This document shows, in pieces, positions 50,177-59,740 of a DNA stretch of 64,000 nt. Position numbers and translations under genes: made by a program. Below the pieces are notes generated by a model, which worked only from the letters and a program-made list of their open reading frames with translations, had not been told where the DNA came from and made no database searches. Every line of letters starts with the position of its first letter. Within the stretch, counting starts at the first letter, position 1. This DNA is from Bog-473 sp963745665 (GTDB lineage: Bacteria; Actinomycetota; Acidimicrobiia; Acidimicrobiales; RAAP-2): the NCBI GenBank assembly GCA_963745665.1, contig CAVUYE010000003.1, positions 310,001 to 374,000 of the forward strand, given 5' to 3'.

Positions 50177-51064
50177 CTATCGACCGGTGAATTTCGGCGG
50201 GCGCTTCTCCATGAAGGCCGTCACCGCCTCGACCAGATCGTCCGACGCCAACATCCCGGCGTTCCAGGTCGCCACGTAGTCCAGGCCCTCGGCCACGGTC
50301 CGTCCTTCGTTGGCGGCCAGCACGGCTTTGGTGCCCTGAACGGCGATGGGGGAGTTGGACGCGATCTCCGCGGCCAGGGTCTGCGCCGCCTTCTGCACCG
50401 CCTCGGCGTCAGCGGCGACGTCGTTCACCAGCCCGATCTCCTTGGCCCGTTCCGCGCTGATGTCCTTGCCGGTGTACGCCAGCTCCGCCAGGTGTCCGGC
50501 GTTGATGATGGCCGGCAGGCGCTGCAGGCTCCCCAGATCGGCCACGATCGCCATCTTGGCCTCGCGGACGGAGAAGACGGCGTCCGCCGAGGCCAACCGG
50601 ATGTCGCAGGCGGCGATGAGATCGACGCCCCCGCCGATGCAGTAGCCGTGCACGGCCGCGATGACGGGCTTGGGGCAGCGCGCCACGGCGGTGATGGAGT
50701 CCTGCAGCCGGAGGACCTCCGTGCGACCGGAGCGGGCGCGGGCCGCCATGGAGGGCCGCGACGAGTCGCTGTCATCTCCGCCACCGCCGCCGCCACCGGT
50801 ACCGCCACCGGTGAGCATGGCGCCCATTGCCTTGAGATCAAGACCGACCGAGAAGTGGGGCCCCTGGGCCGCCACGACGATCACGCGCACCGCCGTGTCG
50901 GCGGTCAGCGCGGCCATGGCCCGGGGCAGGTCCCGCCACAGGTCCACTCCCATGGCGTTGCGCGCCTCGGCGCGGTCCAGCCACAAGGTGGCCACGCCCC
51001 CCGCCTCTGCTCCGTCCCGCGTGATGCGCAGCACTGGTGACTCGAAATCGACGATCTTTCCCAT
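50177..51064 (-). CDS. Enoyl-CoA hydratase/isomerase, dienoyl-CoA isomerase-like, with Gly/Ser insert
   Basis: 295 residues of the crotonase family: LDRAEARNAMGVDLWRDLPRAMAAL, FSVGLDLKAMGAML, AAVHGYCIGGGVDLIAACDIRLASADAVFSVREAKMAIVADLGSLQRLP. The Glu of REAK and the Asp of VADLG match the catalytic pair of delta(3,5)-delta(2,4)-dienoyl-CoA isomerase (ECH1), so an isomerase is likelier than a hydratase. Between the first oxyanion loop and the helix there is a flexible insert of eleven glycines plus Asp/Ser (about 85-104). It sits antisense between sufB and sufD. Confidence 0.88.
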   Translation of the reverse strand: MGKIVDFESPVLRITRDGAEAGGVATLWLDRAEARNAMGVDLWRDLPRAMAALTADTAVRVIVVAAQGPHFSVGLDLKAMGAMLTGGGTGGGGGGGDDSDSSRPSMAARARSGRTEVLRLQDSITAVARCPKPVIAAVHGYCIGGGVDLIAACDIRLASADAVFSVREAKMAIVADLGSLQRLPAIINAGHLAELAYTGKDISAERAKEIGLVNDVAADAEAVQKAAQTLAAEIASNSPIAVQGTKAVLAANEGRTVAEGLDYVATWNAGMLASDDLVEAVTAFMEKRPPKFTGR

Positions 51065-51119
51065 GCAAGAAAGGCTAATCCGCCAGGTAGGGAGGTCTTC
51101 GGGGCGCCACTAGAGTGCA

Positions 51120-52442
51120 TTGGCCACATTGGCCATCCCGAAAGAGGACGTGACTCCGCACACCTTCACCGCCGAGGCTTCCGCGGCCCTGACCGGACCG
51201 GACTGGCTCCGCGCTCGGCGGGCCGCCGCCTACGAGGCGTTTGCCTCGTGCGAGCTGCCCTCGGAGAGCGAGGAGGTCTGGCGCTATACGCCCATCAACG
51301 GCCTCGCCCTCGACCAGTTCAGCCCCCCGATGCACGACGGGCCGGCTCCGGCGGGCGACCAGTTGTTGGCCGCGCTCACCTCGGCGCTGGGCCCGCTAGC
51401 CGGGAGCGTGCTGGTGCACAACGGGCGTGCCGGCGCCTTCACCACGGGTGCGGCGACCGGCATGGCCTTCGGGCGGGCCGAGGACGTGTCCGGCTCGTCC
51501 GACATGCTGGGCTCCGTGCAGCAGGGCGGGGACGCCCTCGTGCGATTGAACGACGCCTTCGCCCCGGCTCCGGTGTTCGTCGACGTGCCCGCCGGCCTCC
51601 GGGTGGGCCCGCCCGTCCTGATCGTGCACTGGTGCGACAGCTCGTCCGCCTTCCCTCGCACGAGCGTGCGCGCCGGCGAGGGTTCCGCGCTGTCCGTCGT
51701 CGAGGTGTTCGCCGGCGCCGAGGGAGCGAACCGCAGCCTCGTGGTGCCGGTGACGGAATTGGCCGTGGCGGAGGGAGCCGCCCTGTCATATGTCTCGCTG
51801 CAGATCCTCGGTGACGCCGCCTGGTCCATCGCCCGGCTGGCCGGCCGTGGCATGGCCACGTCGCACCTCCGGACATTCACCGTCGGGCTCGGTGCCTTGT
51901 ACGACCGGGTACGCGCCGATGTCTCGGTCGAGGGGCGGGACGCGCACAGCGAGATCCTCTCCGCGTATCTCGGCGATGGGACCCAGGTCCACGACGTCCG
52001 CACCCTCCAGGACCATGTGGCACCACGCACGACGAGTGAGCTGCTGTGCCAGGGCGCGGTGGCCGGGACGTCGCGCTCGGTTTACAGCGGGCTCATCCGG
52101 GTCCACAGGGGAGCGGTGCGCAGCGACGCCCGCCAGACCAACCACAACCTCGTCCTCGACGAAGGAGCCCACGCTGACTCCGTGCCCAACCTCGACATCC
52201 TGGAGAACGACGTCCGCTGCTCTCATGCATCGACGGTGGGGCCCATCGACGAGGATCAGCGCTACTACATCGAGTCCCGTGGCGTGGCGCCCGAGGTGGC
52301 CGAAGGCCTCATCGTGCGTGGTTTCTTCGACGCCATCATCGACCGGTCGCCGGTCCCCGAGGCGGTGCCGCTCCTCCAGCGCGAAGTACACGAGCGCCTC
52401 GAAGTGGCGTTGGGCGGCCGAGCCTTGCCCGCCGGTGTCTGA
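51120..52442 (+). CDS. sufD: Fe-S cluster assembly protein SufD
   Basis: SufB paralogue of the SufBCD complex. The N-terminal helical part (TGPDWLRARRAAAYEAFASCELPSESEEVWRYTPI) is followed by the beta-helix and the C-terminal signature (SRSVYSGLIRVHRGAVRSDARQTNHNLVLDEGAHADSVPNLDILENDVRCSHASTVGPID). The conserved His is in CSHASTVG. The start is uncertain: the longest frame uses TTG 51120 (440 residues); GTG 51150 (430 residues) begins at the usual family start TPHTFTAEASAAL. A -10-like TAGAGT lies at 51111-51116. Rieske and sufC genes overlap its end. Confidence 0.94.
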   Translation: MATLAIPKEDVTPHTFTAEASAALTGPDWLRARRAAAYEAFASCELPSESEEVWRYTPINGLALDQFSPPMHDGPAPAGDQLLAALTSALGPLAGSVLVHNGRAGAFTTGAATGMAFGRAEDVSGSSDMLGSVQQGGDALVRLNDAFAPAPVFVDVPAGLRVGPPVLIVHWCDSSSAFPRTSVRAGEGSALSVVEVFAGAEGANRSLVVPVTELAVAEGAALSYVSLQILGDAAWSIARLAGRGMATSHLRTFTVGLGALYDRVRADVSVEGRDAHSEILSAYLGDGTQVHDVRTLQDHVAPRTTSELLCQGAVAGTSRSVYSGLIRVHRGAVRSDARQTNHNLVLDEGAHADSVPNLDILENDVRCSHASTVGPIDEDQRYYIESRGVAPEVAEGLIVRGFFDAIIDRSPVPEAVPLLQREVHERLEVALGGRALPAGV

Positions 52443-52752
52443 GACCGTGGCGCTGTGCGCGCCCGACGACCTGGCGCCGGGTGAGGCGCGGCGATTCGAC
52501 GTGTCCGGCCGCCGGATCGCGCTGGTGCGCATCGGCGACGCGTTCTACGCCTTGGATGACGAGTGCAGCCACGAGGACTACTCGCTGTCCGAGGGCGAGG
52601 TGTGGGCCGATGAGTGCGAGATCGAGTGCCCCCGCCATGGGAGCACGTTCGACCTCCGGACGGGCGCGCCCTGCTCGTTGCCGGCCACGCAGCCGGTGGC
52701 CGTCTACGAGGTCGAGGTCGAGGACGGCACCGTCGCCGTGGTCCTCCCATGA
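52435..52752 (+). CDS. Rieske-type [2Fe-2S] ferredoxin of the SUF operon
   Basis: 105 residues with one Rieske domain. The cluster ligands are C-x-H in DECSHEDYSLSEGEV and C-x2-H in ECPRHGSTFDLRTG. Such small Rieske proteins sit next to sufD/sufC in many actinobacteria and could donate electrons or act as a non-haem ferredoxin in cluster building; this is not proven. The GTG at 52435 overlaps sufD by 8 bases, and the stop overlaps sufC by 4 bases, so the three genes are translationally coupled. Confidence 0.92.
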   Translation: MSETVALCAPDDLAPGEARRFDVSGRRIALVRIGDAFYALDDECSHEDYSLSEGEVWADECEIECPRHGSTFDLRTGAPCSLPATQPVAVYEVEVEDGTVAVVLP

Positions 52753-53510
52753 GCTCCGAACACGTGTTCGAGGTACGGAACCTGCATGCCACGGCGGGGG
52801 GTAAGGAGGTCCTGCATGGCATCGACCTCACGGTGCGCAGCGGCGAGGTGCACGTCATCATGGGCCCCAATGGGTCCGGGAAGAGCACCCTTGCCCACGC
52901 GCTCATGGGGCGCCCCGGCACCGAGGTGACGTCAGGTTCCATCACCTTGGACGGGCAGGACCTCACCGGCCGGCCGGCGTGGGAGCGGGCCCGTGCCGGG
53001 CTGTTCCTCGCGCTGCAGCATCCGGTGGAGGTCCCCGGGGTGAGCCTGCACTCGCTCTTGGCCGCTGCGGCCGCCGGAGGCGTTGTGAGCGAGGTCGGCG
53101 CGGAGCCGGCCGCCACGCTGCAAGCACGGATGGAAGGTGAAGCGAAAGCTATAGGCCTCGATGCCCGCCTGCTGCGCCGGCCCCTCAACGTCGACCTCTC
53201 GGGTGGTGAGCGGAAGCGCACCGAGATGGTCCAGCTGGGCGTCATCCGGCCGGCCATCTGCATCCTGGACGAGGTGGACTCGGGTCTCGATGTCGACGCG
53301 CTCGGTGAAGTGGCGCGCCGCCTGCAGTACGACACCACCGAGTGGGGCGTGGGACTCCTGGCTATCACCCACTTCAGTCGCTTCCTGGTGCAACTAGAGG
53401 CGGATCTGGTGCATGTGCTGGTTGACGGCCGCATTGTTGCCACGGGCGATGCAGATCTGGCGCTGCAGCTGGAGCAGACCGGCTACGTGGGGTACCAGGA
53501 GGCTCGCTGA
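52749..53510 (+). CDS. sufC: Fe-S cluster assembly ATPase SufC, copy 1
   Basis: 253 residues of the ABC ATPase SufC. Walker A GPNGSGKST (about 37-45), ABC signature LSGGERKRTEM, Walker B ICILDEVDSGLD, D-loop SGLDVDALGEV, switch His in ITHFSRFL. All residues for ATP hydrolysis are present. A second SufC (58187-58930) with the more common DETDSGLD lies 5 kb away, with only one sufB and one sufD in the window. The ATG overlaps the Rieske stop (ATGA). Confidence 0.95.
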   Translation: MSSEHVFEVRNLHATAGGKEVLHGIDLTVRSGEVHVIMGPNGSGKSTLAHALMGRPGTEVTSGSITLDGQDLTGRPAWERARAGLFLALQHPVEVPGVSLHSLLAAAAAGGVVSEVGAEPAATLQARMEGEAKAIGLDARLLRRPLNVDLSGGERKRTEMVQLGVIRPAICILDEVDSGLDVDALGEVARRLQYDTTEWGVGLLAITHFSRFLVQLEADLVHVLVDGRIVATGDADLALQLEQTGYVGYQEAR

Positions 53511-53633
53511 GAGTGCGCTGAGTGCTCCGCCGGACGCAGGCCTCCCTGCGCCGCTGCATTCTCATCCCAAGGTCGTATCCGCCGGCATCCGAAGGTCGCA
53601 TCCGGCTGCCGCCAATTCGGTCACCCCGCTTGG

Positions 53634-53639
53634 TACCGT
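53634..53639 (+). promoter_or_regulatory. -10 hexamer TACCGT
   Basis: TACCGT ends 8 bases before ATG 53648, which supports an upstream start for the LCP gene. Confidence 0.45.
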
Positions 53640-53647
53640 GAATCGCC

Positions 53648-55028
53648 ATGGGTCCGACGGGCGACGAGTCGGGTCGTCCACCCAACAGACGTGGTGGCAA
53701 GTCCGCCAACGAAGAGGGCCTGAACGCGCTCGGCAAGCAGATGCGCGGCGGCTCGGAGCCCGGAAGCGCGGCCAACGAGACCGGGTTGCGGGCGCTCGGC
53801 GCGGCAGGTGGACGCCTCCCGTACCCGGCCCAAGGTGCGCCGCAGTGGCAAGCCCAAGTGGAGCAACACCAAGAAGGTCGTGGTGTCGCTGTGCGCGGTG
53901 CTCGTCCTCCTGGTGGCGACCGTCGGTGGCGGGTACGCCTACCTGTGGTACCGCTACAACCAGATCAACAAAGTGCACATCAGTGCCGAGGTGGCCGCGG
54001 CGAACGGCGCGCCCTTCACCCTCCTCGTCATCGGCTCGGACTCGCGGGTCGGCGAGTCGGCCGCGGCGGCACAGGCGTTCGGCTCGGCGTCGGTGGTCAC
54101 CGGCCAGCGCAGCGACGTCGTGCAGCTGTGGCGGGTGACCCCGTCGACCAAGCAGATACAAGTCATGTCCATCCCGCGGGACACCGTCGTCTCCATGCTG
54201 CCGCCGGACGTCTCGCAGTTCGGCACCTACAACCGGATCAACTCGTCCTACAACACGGGGGCCGACCAGTTGGTCAAGACGATCACGGCCAACTTTGGCA
54301 TCCCAATCAACCACGTCGTGCAGGTCGACTTCTCGGGCTTCCAGGACGCCGTGAACGCGCTCGACGGGGTCTACATGAACTTCCCCTACCCGGCCAAGGA
54401 CGCCTACTCGGGGCTCGACATCACGACGCCCGGCTGCCAGCTGCTGAACGGCGCCCAGGCCCTCGCCGTGGCCCGGGCCCGGCACTACGAGTACTACGAG
54501 AACGGCTACTGGCAGTACGACGGGACGAGCGACTTCGGCCGGATTCAGCGCCAGGACGTGTTCCTCAAGTCTCTGATCACGGCGGCCAAGTCGAAGGTGA
54601 ACCCGCTGACGGTCAACGCCTTCCTCGGGTCGGTCCACGAGGGCGTTACCATCGACGACAGCTTCGGTTTCAACGAGCTGATCGGGCTGGCTCTCGACTA
54701 CCACTCCTTCGACCCGGCCAACCTGCAGGGGCAGACGCTGGCCACCGAGGCGGCCAACGGATTCGGCGGCCTCGGCGACGTGCTCACGGCGCAGCAGCCC
54801 GAGGCCCAGCAGATGCTCGTCAACATCTTCGGCTCGAGCCTGCAGACGCCGACCAACCCGCCGCCGGACGCAGCCGGCTACCCCAACCCCCCTCCCCCCG
54901 TCACGCCCACCACGGTGGCACCGGCCAGCCCGAGCACGCCCGCGAGCGGGGGCGGGAGCAGCGCCACCACCACGCCCACGACTGTCCAACCACCGTCGTT
55001 CAACCCGACGAACTGCACCCCGAGCTGA
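53648..55028 (+). CDS. LytR-CpsA-Psr (LCP) family protein, probable frameshift near the N-terminus
   Basis: The main frame (GTG 53808 to 55028) encodes one membrane helix (VVVSLCAVLVLLVATVGGGYAYLW), an extracellular LCP domain (FTLLVIGSDSR, RSDVVQLWRV, MSIPRDTVVSM, YNRINSSYNTG, GVYMNFP, ARARHYEYY, FGRIQRQD) and a Pro/Thr/Ser tail. LCP enzymes attach polymers to peptidoglycan. Upstream, ATG 53648 opens a well-formed frame (NEEGLNALGKQMRGG...NETGLRALGAAG) with high third-position GC and a -10 hexamer at leaderless distance; it meets the main frame near 53800 after one extra base. I take this as the true cytoplasmic N-terminus; if not, the gene starts at 53808. Confidence 0.85.
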
Positions 55029-55054
55029 GCTGAGCGGACTGAGCTGAGCGGACT
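55027..55054. repeat. 14-bp direct repeat after the LCP gene
   Basis: Two perfect copies of GAGCTGAGCGGACT begin within the LCP stop codon, with a further partial GAGCT before them. Function unknown. Confidence 0.75.
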
Positions 55055-55077
55055 GGGGCACCTCAGCCCGAGAGGCC

Positions 55078-56292
55078 CTATCGGCGCCAGTCCGTGACCC
55101 TGGTCCAAAGCGGCGAAGGGCGCGAAGTCATGACCCGGCCCGTCGGGCCGACGATGGTGAGTTCCTCATTGGCGTTTCCGACCATGGACCAGCCCTTCTT
55201 GTGCACCAGGGCATGATGGTGGATGCAGAGAAGAGCGAGGTTCGAGAGGTCGGTGCGACCGGTCGGTTTCCACGGGATCACGTGGTGGACATTGATGAAG
55301 GTCTCGGCGTCACAGCCGGGGAAGCGGCAATGGCGATCCCGCCGCATCACCTCCCGGCGCTGGCCCTCGTTCGGGAACCGCCGGGCTCGGCCCTCGTACA
55401 TGGTGTGCCCGACATCGTCGTCGACCGCCACGGCCACCGTGGCGTCACAGGAGAGTCTGTGCACCGTGGCCACGTCGACCAGGCCGTTGTGCTCGAGTTC
55501 ACCGGCCAGTTCGGTGGCCTCGACCTCGTCGTCGACTAGGGCGTCGAGCGGGACGTGGAGTACAACCAGAGTGGGGTTGACCGTGCCGGCCCGCCCAGAG
55601 GCTCCAGGCGCAGAGGAGCGGATCAGCTCGAAGTGAGCGTCAGCGAGCCGCTCGTCCCAGGGAGTCTCTCCGTCTGAAGGCACCTTCTTGGCCTGCGCTT
55701 CCAGGACGGTCTTTGTCTCGGTGTACTCGGGGGCCGGCAGCTGGAGCGTCATGGTGCGGAAGGTGTCGTTGAAACGCAGCGCGCGACGATCGTCGCCAGA
55801 ACAAGACGCGTCCTTGGAGCGGGCCGCTGCCCGCTGCGCCGTCGTGCGGGCGACGTCGGCCAGCTCGCGCACCGAAAGTTTCTTGGCCTGGGCACAGAGC
55901 TCTCGGTCCGTTTCGGCCGTGGCCACTTCGGCGACCGTACGGACCTTGTCCAAGGACACCTCGCCGGCAACCAGGGAGCCGACCAGGTGCGGGATGTCCC
56001 AGGCCTTCGCGCCCAGTCGCGCATACCCCCGAGCCGTGGCCGTCGAGACCCCGAAGCGTTCGGCGGCCCATGACTCGGTCGACGTCGCTCCCTGTTCGCG
56101 GAAGGACTGGCGCCGCTCCACCTCGCCGAAGCGGGCGAGGATCTTGCCTTGCAACGCTGCCACCTGAGAGAAGAGCCCGTCGAGATCGTCCTCGAGCTCC
56201 TTGTTCGACATGGCAGCCACCGCGCCGATCTCGCCGGCGCCGGCGCCGGCAGCGGTGTTGGCATGAGCCACGGGAGTAGGTGTCTGGACCAT
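55078..56292 (-). CDS. DUF222 - HNH endonuclease (13E12-repeat family)
   Basis: 404 residues. The N-terminal DUF222 helical domain (EDDLDGLFSQVAALQGKILARFGEVERRQSFREQGATSTESWAAERFGVS) is followed by an HNH nuclease motif: HCRFPGCDAETFINVHHVIPWKPTGRTDLSNLALLCIHHHALVH, with the zinc cysteines, HH and the terminal HH. This family is multiplied in mycobacterial and other actinobacterial genomes and may include remnants of mobile introns, but no intron or repeat boundary is seen here. GTG start at 56292 is the longest option. Confidence 0.88.
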   Translation of the reverse strand: MVQTPTPVAHANTAAGAGAGEIGAVAAMSNKELEDDLDGLFSQVAALQGKILARFGEVERRQSFREQGATSTESWAAERFGVSTATARGYARLGAKAWDIPHLVGSLVAGEVSLDKVRTVAEVATAETDRELCAQAKKLSVRELADVARTTAQRAAARSKDASCSGDDRRALRFNDTFRTMTLQLPAPEYTETKTVLEAQAKKVPSDGETPWDERLADAHFELIRSSAPGASGRAGTVNPTLVVLHVPLDALVDDEVEATELAGELEHNGLVDVATVHRLSCDATVAVAVDDDVGHTMYEGRARRFPNEGQRREVMRRDRHCRFPGCDAETFINVHHVIPWKPTGRTDLSNLALLCIHHHALVHKKGWSMVGNANEELTIVGPTGRVMTSRPSPLWTRVTDWRR

Positions 56293-56388
56293 CCGTGCGG
56301 AGAATGGTCGACCCGTCAGGGGACCGCGTCCGAGAAATTCGATGGGCGACGTCAGTCGGGGCCCGGAATGGTCCTCGAGGGGCAGCCG

Positions 56389-56892
56389 TCAGGACGCTTC
56401 TGCCGCCACCTCGTCGAGTCCCTGCGCCAGCGCGTTCCAGCTCAACGTCGCGCACTTGATACGCACCGGGAACTTCACGACGCCCTGTAGCGCGGCGAGC
56501 TCGCCCAGCTTGTCGAGGTCGATCTCCTCGGGCTCGGTCTCTACGACCTCGGCGCCGTCCCCGTTGCCGTCGGGCCCCAGCGCAGCCTCGTGGATCGACA
56601 TCATCCCCTTGAAGGTCGAGATCAGGCGGCGCACCTCGCCGACCGGCTTGCCCTTGACGGCCGCCGACATCAAGGAGGCGGAGGACTGGCTGATCGAGCA
56701 GCCCGAGCCCCCGATCTTCAGGTCGACCAAGTTGCCGTCCGAGACCACCATCGACACCACGACCTCGTCGCCGCAGAGGGGATTGAAGCCCTCCACGCGG
56801 TGTGCGGGCGGCGAGTCGAGCTCGCCGCGGTTCCGGGGTGAGCGGTAGTGGTCGAGGATGATCTCGCGGTACAGCTCTTCGAGGTCGGCCAT
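56389..56892 (-). CDS. sufU: Fe-S cluster assembly sulfur carrier SufU
   Basis: 167 residues. The SufU markers are YREIILDHYRSPRNRGEL, FNPLCGDEVVV (Cys/Asp), GSGCSISQSSASLMSA (Cys) and the last Cys in RIKCATLSWNAL. These bind zinc and accept sulfur from SufS. There is an acidic insert (GPDGNGDGAEVVETEPEEIDLDKL) before the last motif, typical of the SufU rather than the IscU type. Its ATG overlaps the sufS stop by one base. Confidence 0.95.
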   Translation of the reverse strand: MADLEELYREIILDHYRSPRNRGELDSPPAHRVEGFNPLCGDEVVVSMVVSDGNLVDLKIGGSGCSISQSSASLMSAAVKGKPVGEVRRLISTFKGMMSIHEAALGPDGNGDGAEVVETEPEEIDLDKLGELAALQGVVKFPVRIKCATLSWNALAQGLDEVAAEAS

Positions 56893-58186
56893 CAGCCGAA
56901 TAACCTACCGGCTTCCAGCAAACCCTCGATCAGCACCTCGATGTCGTGCTCGTCGCTGAACAGCGACAGCGAAGCGCGGGCGGTGGCCTGCACGCCCAGG
57001 CGCCGCATGAGCGGCTTGGCGCAGTGGTGGCCCGGTCGCACGCAGACGCCGAACTGGTCCAGCACCTGCGCCAGGTCGTGCGCGTGCACGTCCCGGTAGG
57101 CCAGGGACAGCACGCCGCCCCGGTCTGGACCGGCCGGGGGCCCGAAGATCCGCACGTCGGATCCCAGCTTCTCGTCCAGCCGTCCCAGCGCGTACTCGGT
57201 CAGCGCCAACTCGTGGGCCCGGATGCGGTCCATCCCGATGTCGCCCAGGTACCTGATCGCCGCCGTCAGGCCGACCGCCTCGGCGATGGGTGGCGTGCCG
57301 GCCTCGAAGCGAGCCGGCGGCGGGGCCGCCCGGAACCCGTCGAGCTTGACATCGAGGATCATGCCGCCACCGCCGAGGAAGGGCGGCATCGCCTCCAGAA
57401 TCTCGGCCCGGCCCCACAGTACGCCGATGCCGGTCGGGCCCATCATCTTGTGGGCCGAGAAGGCGAGGAAGTCGACGCCGAGGTCGCGCACGTCGACCGG
57501 CGAGTGGGGGACGAGCTGCGCGCCGTCGGCCACCACCACGGCTCCCGCCTCATGGGCCATCGATGTGATCAGCGCCACCGGGGGAATGGTGCCCAGCACG
57601 TTCGACATGCAGGAGAGACCCACGACCTTGACCCCGTCCACAAGGCGGTCCAGGTCGTCGAGCACGAGCCGCCCCGCGTCGTCGATCGGGATGTAGCGCA
57701 GTTCGAGGCCGCCGAGCTCCTCGGACAGGATCATCCACGGCACGATGTTGGCGTGGTGCTCCATCTCGGTCAGCAGCACTGCGTCGCCGGCGCGTAGGTT
57801 GGCCCGGCCCCAGGACTGCGCCACCAGATTCAACGACTCGGTCGTGTTCTTGGTGAACACCACCTCGTGCGCCGGGTCAGGTGCACCCACGAAGCGTCCG
57901 GCCACGACCCGGGCCCGCTCGTACAGGGCCGTCGCCTCCTCGGCGGTGGCGTAGACGCCGCGGTGCACGTTGGCGTGCGTCGTCTCGTAGTAGCGCGTCA
58001 TGGCGTCGATGACCGCCTTGGGCTGCAGGGCGGAGGAGGCCGAGTCGAGATACACGACCGGCCGGTCGTTCACCTTGCGCCCCAGGAGGGGGAAGTCCTT
58101 GCGCAGCGCCTCGACGTTGAGCGGCGCCGGGGTCGTCGGGCCCCCGTCGGCCGTCGTCGAAGAAGAATCGGATCCGGATGCCGTCG

Positions 58187-58190
<4 letters not shown>
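56892..58190 (-). CDS. sufS: Cysteine desulfurase SufS
   Basis: 432 residues, class V PLP enzyme of group II. It takes sulfur from cysteine. Landmarks: YLDSASSALQPKAVIDAM, THANVHRGVYATAEEAT, FTKNTTESLNLVAQSWG, EMEHHANIVPW, VADGAQLVPHSPVDV, the PLP lysine in FSAHKMMGPTGIGVLWG and the catalytic Cys in RPGHHCAKPLMRRLG. The N-terminal Ser/Thr-rich 20 residues look disordered. It overlaps sufC2 by 4 bases and sufU by 1, so sufC2-sufS-sufU is one operon. Confidence 0.96.
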
Positions 58191-58930
<740 letters not shown>

Positions 58931-58938
58931 CACCTAAA

Positions 58939-58969
58939 AGCCTACCGTTTTGGTCAGGTATTCCGGTAG
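58939..58969 (-). promoter_or_regulatory. Promoter region of sufC2-sufS-sufU with spaced inverted repeat
   Basis: On the minus strand TAGGCT (58939-58944) is a likely -10, 8 bases from ATG 58930. CTACCG and CGGTAG half-sites (58942-58947 and 58964-58969) flank a 16-base centre and overlap the -10, as an operator would. Confidence 0.4.
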
Positions 58970-59010
58970 AGGCCGCCGCGACGATTCCGGCGGACTCCCC
59001 GCGGCGGCCC

Positions 59011-59628
59011 TCACCAACCTCGCTCGACCCATTCGCCCAGGTGAGGCGACTCGTTCCCGACCGTGGTGGCCCCCCCGTGCCCCGGCAGGACCAGGGTGTC
59101 GGGCCCGAAGGCGCCGAAGATGCGGCGGTCGATGGACTCGATGATGGTGTCGAAGTCGGCATTCTCGAAGCTCGTGTTGCCCGGGCCCCCGGGGAAGAGG
59201 GTGTCGCCCGTGAACAGGAGGTTCGTGCCCTCCACGGCGAAGCAGATGGAGCCGGGGGTGTGGCCCGGCGTCGACAGCGTCTTGATGCGCAGGTCGCCCA
59301 CGCTGAGCTGCTCGTCGTCTTCGAGGATGAGGTCGTAGCTGGGGAGCATGCCGGCGTCGGCGCTGGTCACGGCCACCGAGATGCCGGCGTCGCGCACGGC
59401 GGGCACCGCCTGGATGTGGTCCCAGTGCCCGTGCGTCTCCACCACCTGGTTCACGCCGAGCCTCCGGCAGATCTCGAGGAGCTCCTCGTGCTCGTTGGCG
59501 GCGTCGATCAGCATGGCGTCGCCGCTACGACGGCAACGCAGGATATAGACGTTGTTATCCATGGGGCCCACCACAATCTGGTGCACTTCGGCCGTCGCAT
59601 CGCTCCAGATCTGCTCCAGCTGTCCCAT
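59011..59628 (-). CDS. Metallo-beta-lactamase fold hydrolase (glyoxalase II-like)
   Basis: 205 residues. The opening VGPMDNNVYILRCRRSGDAMLIDAANE and the metal motif THGHWDHIQAVPAV, with further ligands in STPGHTPGSICF, FTGDTLFPGGPG and LPGHGGATTVG, match glyoxalase II-type MBL hydrolases that cut thioesters. The usual THxHxDH motif reads THGHWDH and is complete. ATG 59628. It is divergent from an acyl-CoA dehydrogenase gene. Confidence 0.9.
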   Translation of the reverse strand: MGQLEQIWSDATAEVHQIVVGPMDNNVYILRCRRSGDAMLIDAANEHEELLEICRRLGVNQVVETHGHWDHIQAVPAVRDAGISVAVTSADAGMLPSYDLILEDDEQLSVGDLRIKTLSTPGHTPGSICFAVEGTNLLFTGDTLFPGGPGNTSFENADFDTIIESIDRRIFGAFGPDTLVLPGHGGATTVGNESPHLGEWVERGW

Positions 59629-59740
59629 GGCCCCAGCGTGGCACATCTGGTCGGGCTGCTTTCCCGTCTGGTAGACAGCCTGGCGGGACTGCCGGCCGGG
59701 CCGCCGGGGGCAGAGGCAGAAGACGTAGAGGAGCCCTGGC

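Noticed and set aside
52758..52769. GAACACGTGTTC, matching the actinobacterial LexA/SOS-box core GAACN4GTTC
   Set aside because: It lies inside codons 4-7 of sufC1 within a translationally coupled operon, where no promoter is expected; Glu-His-Val-Phe codons produce it by chance.
55078..56292. DUF222-HNH gene as a mobile element
   Set aside because: The family may derive from mobile nucleases, but there are no terminal repeats, target duplication, intron signs or base-composition change.
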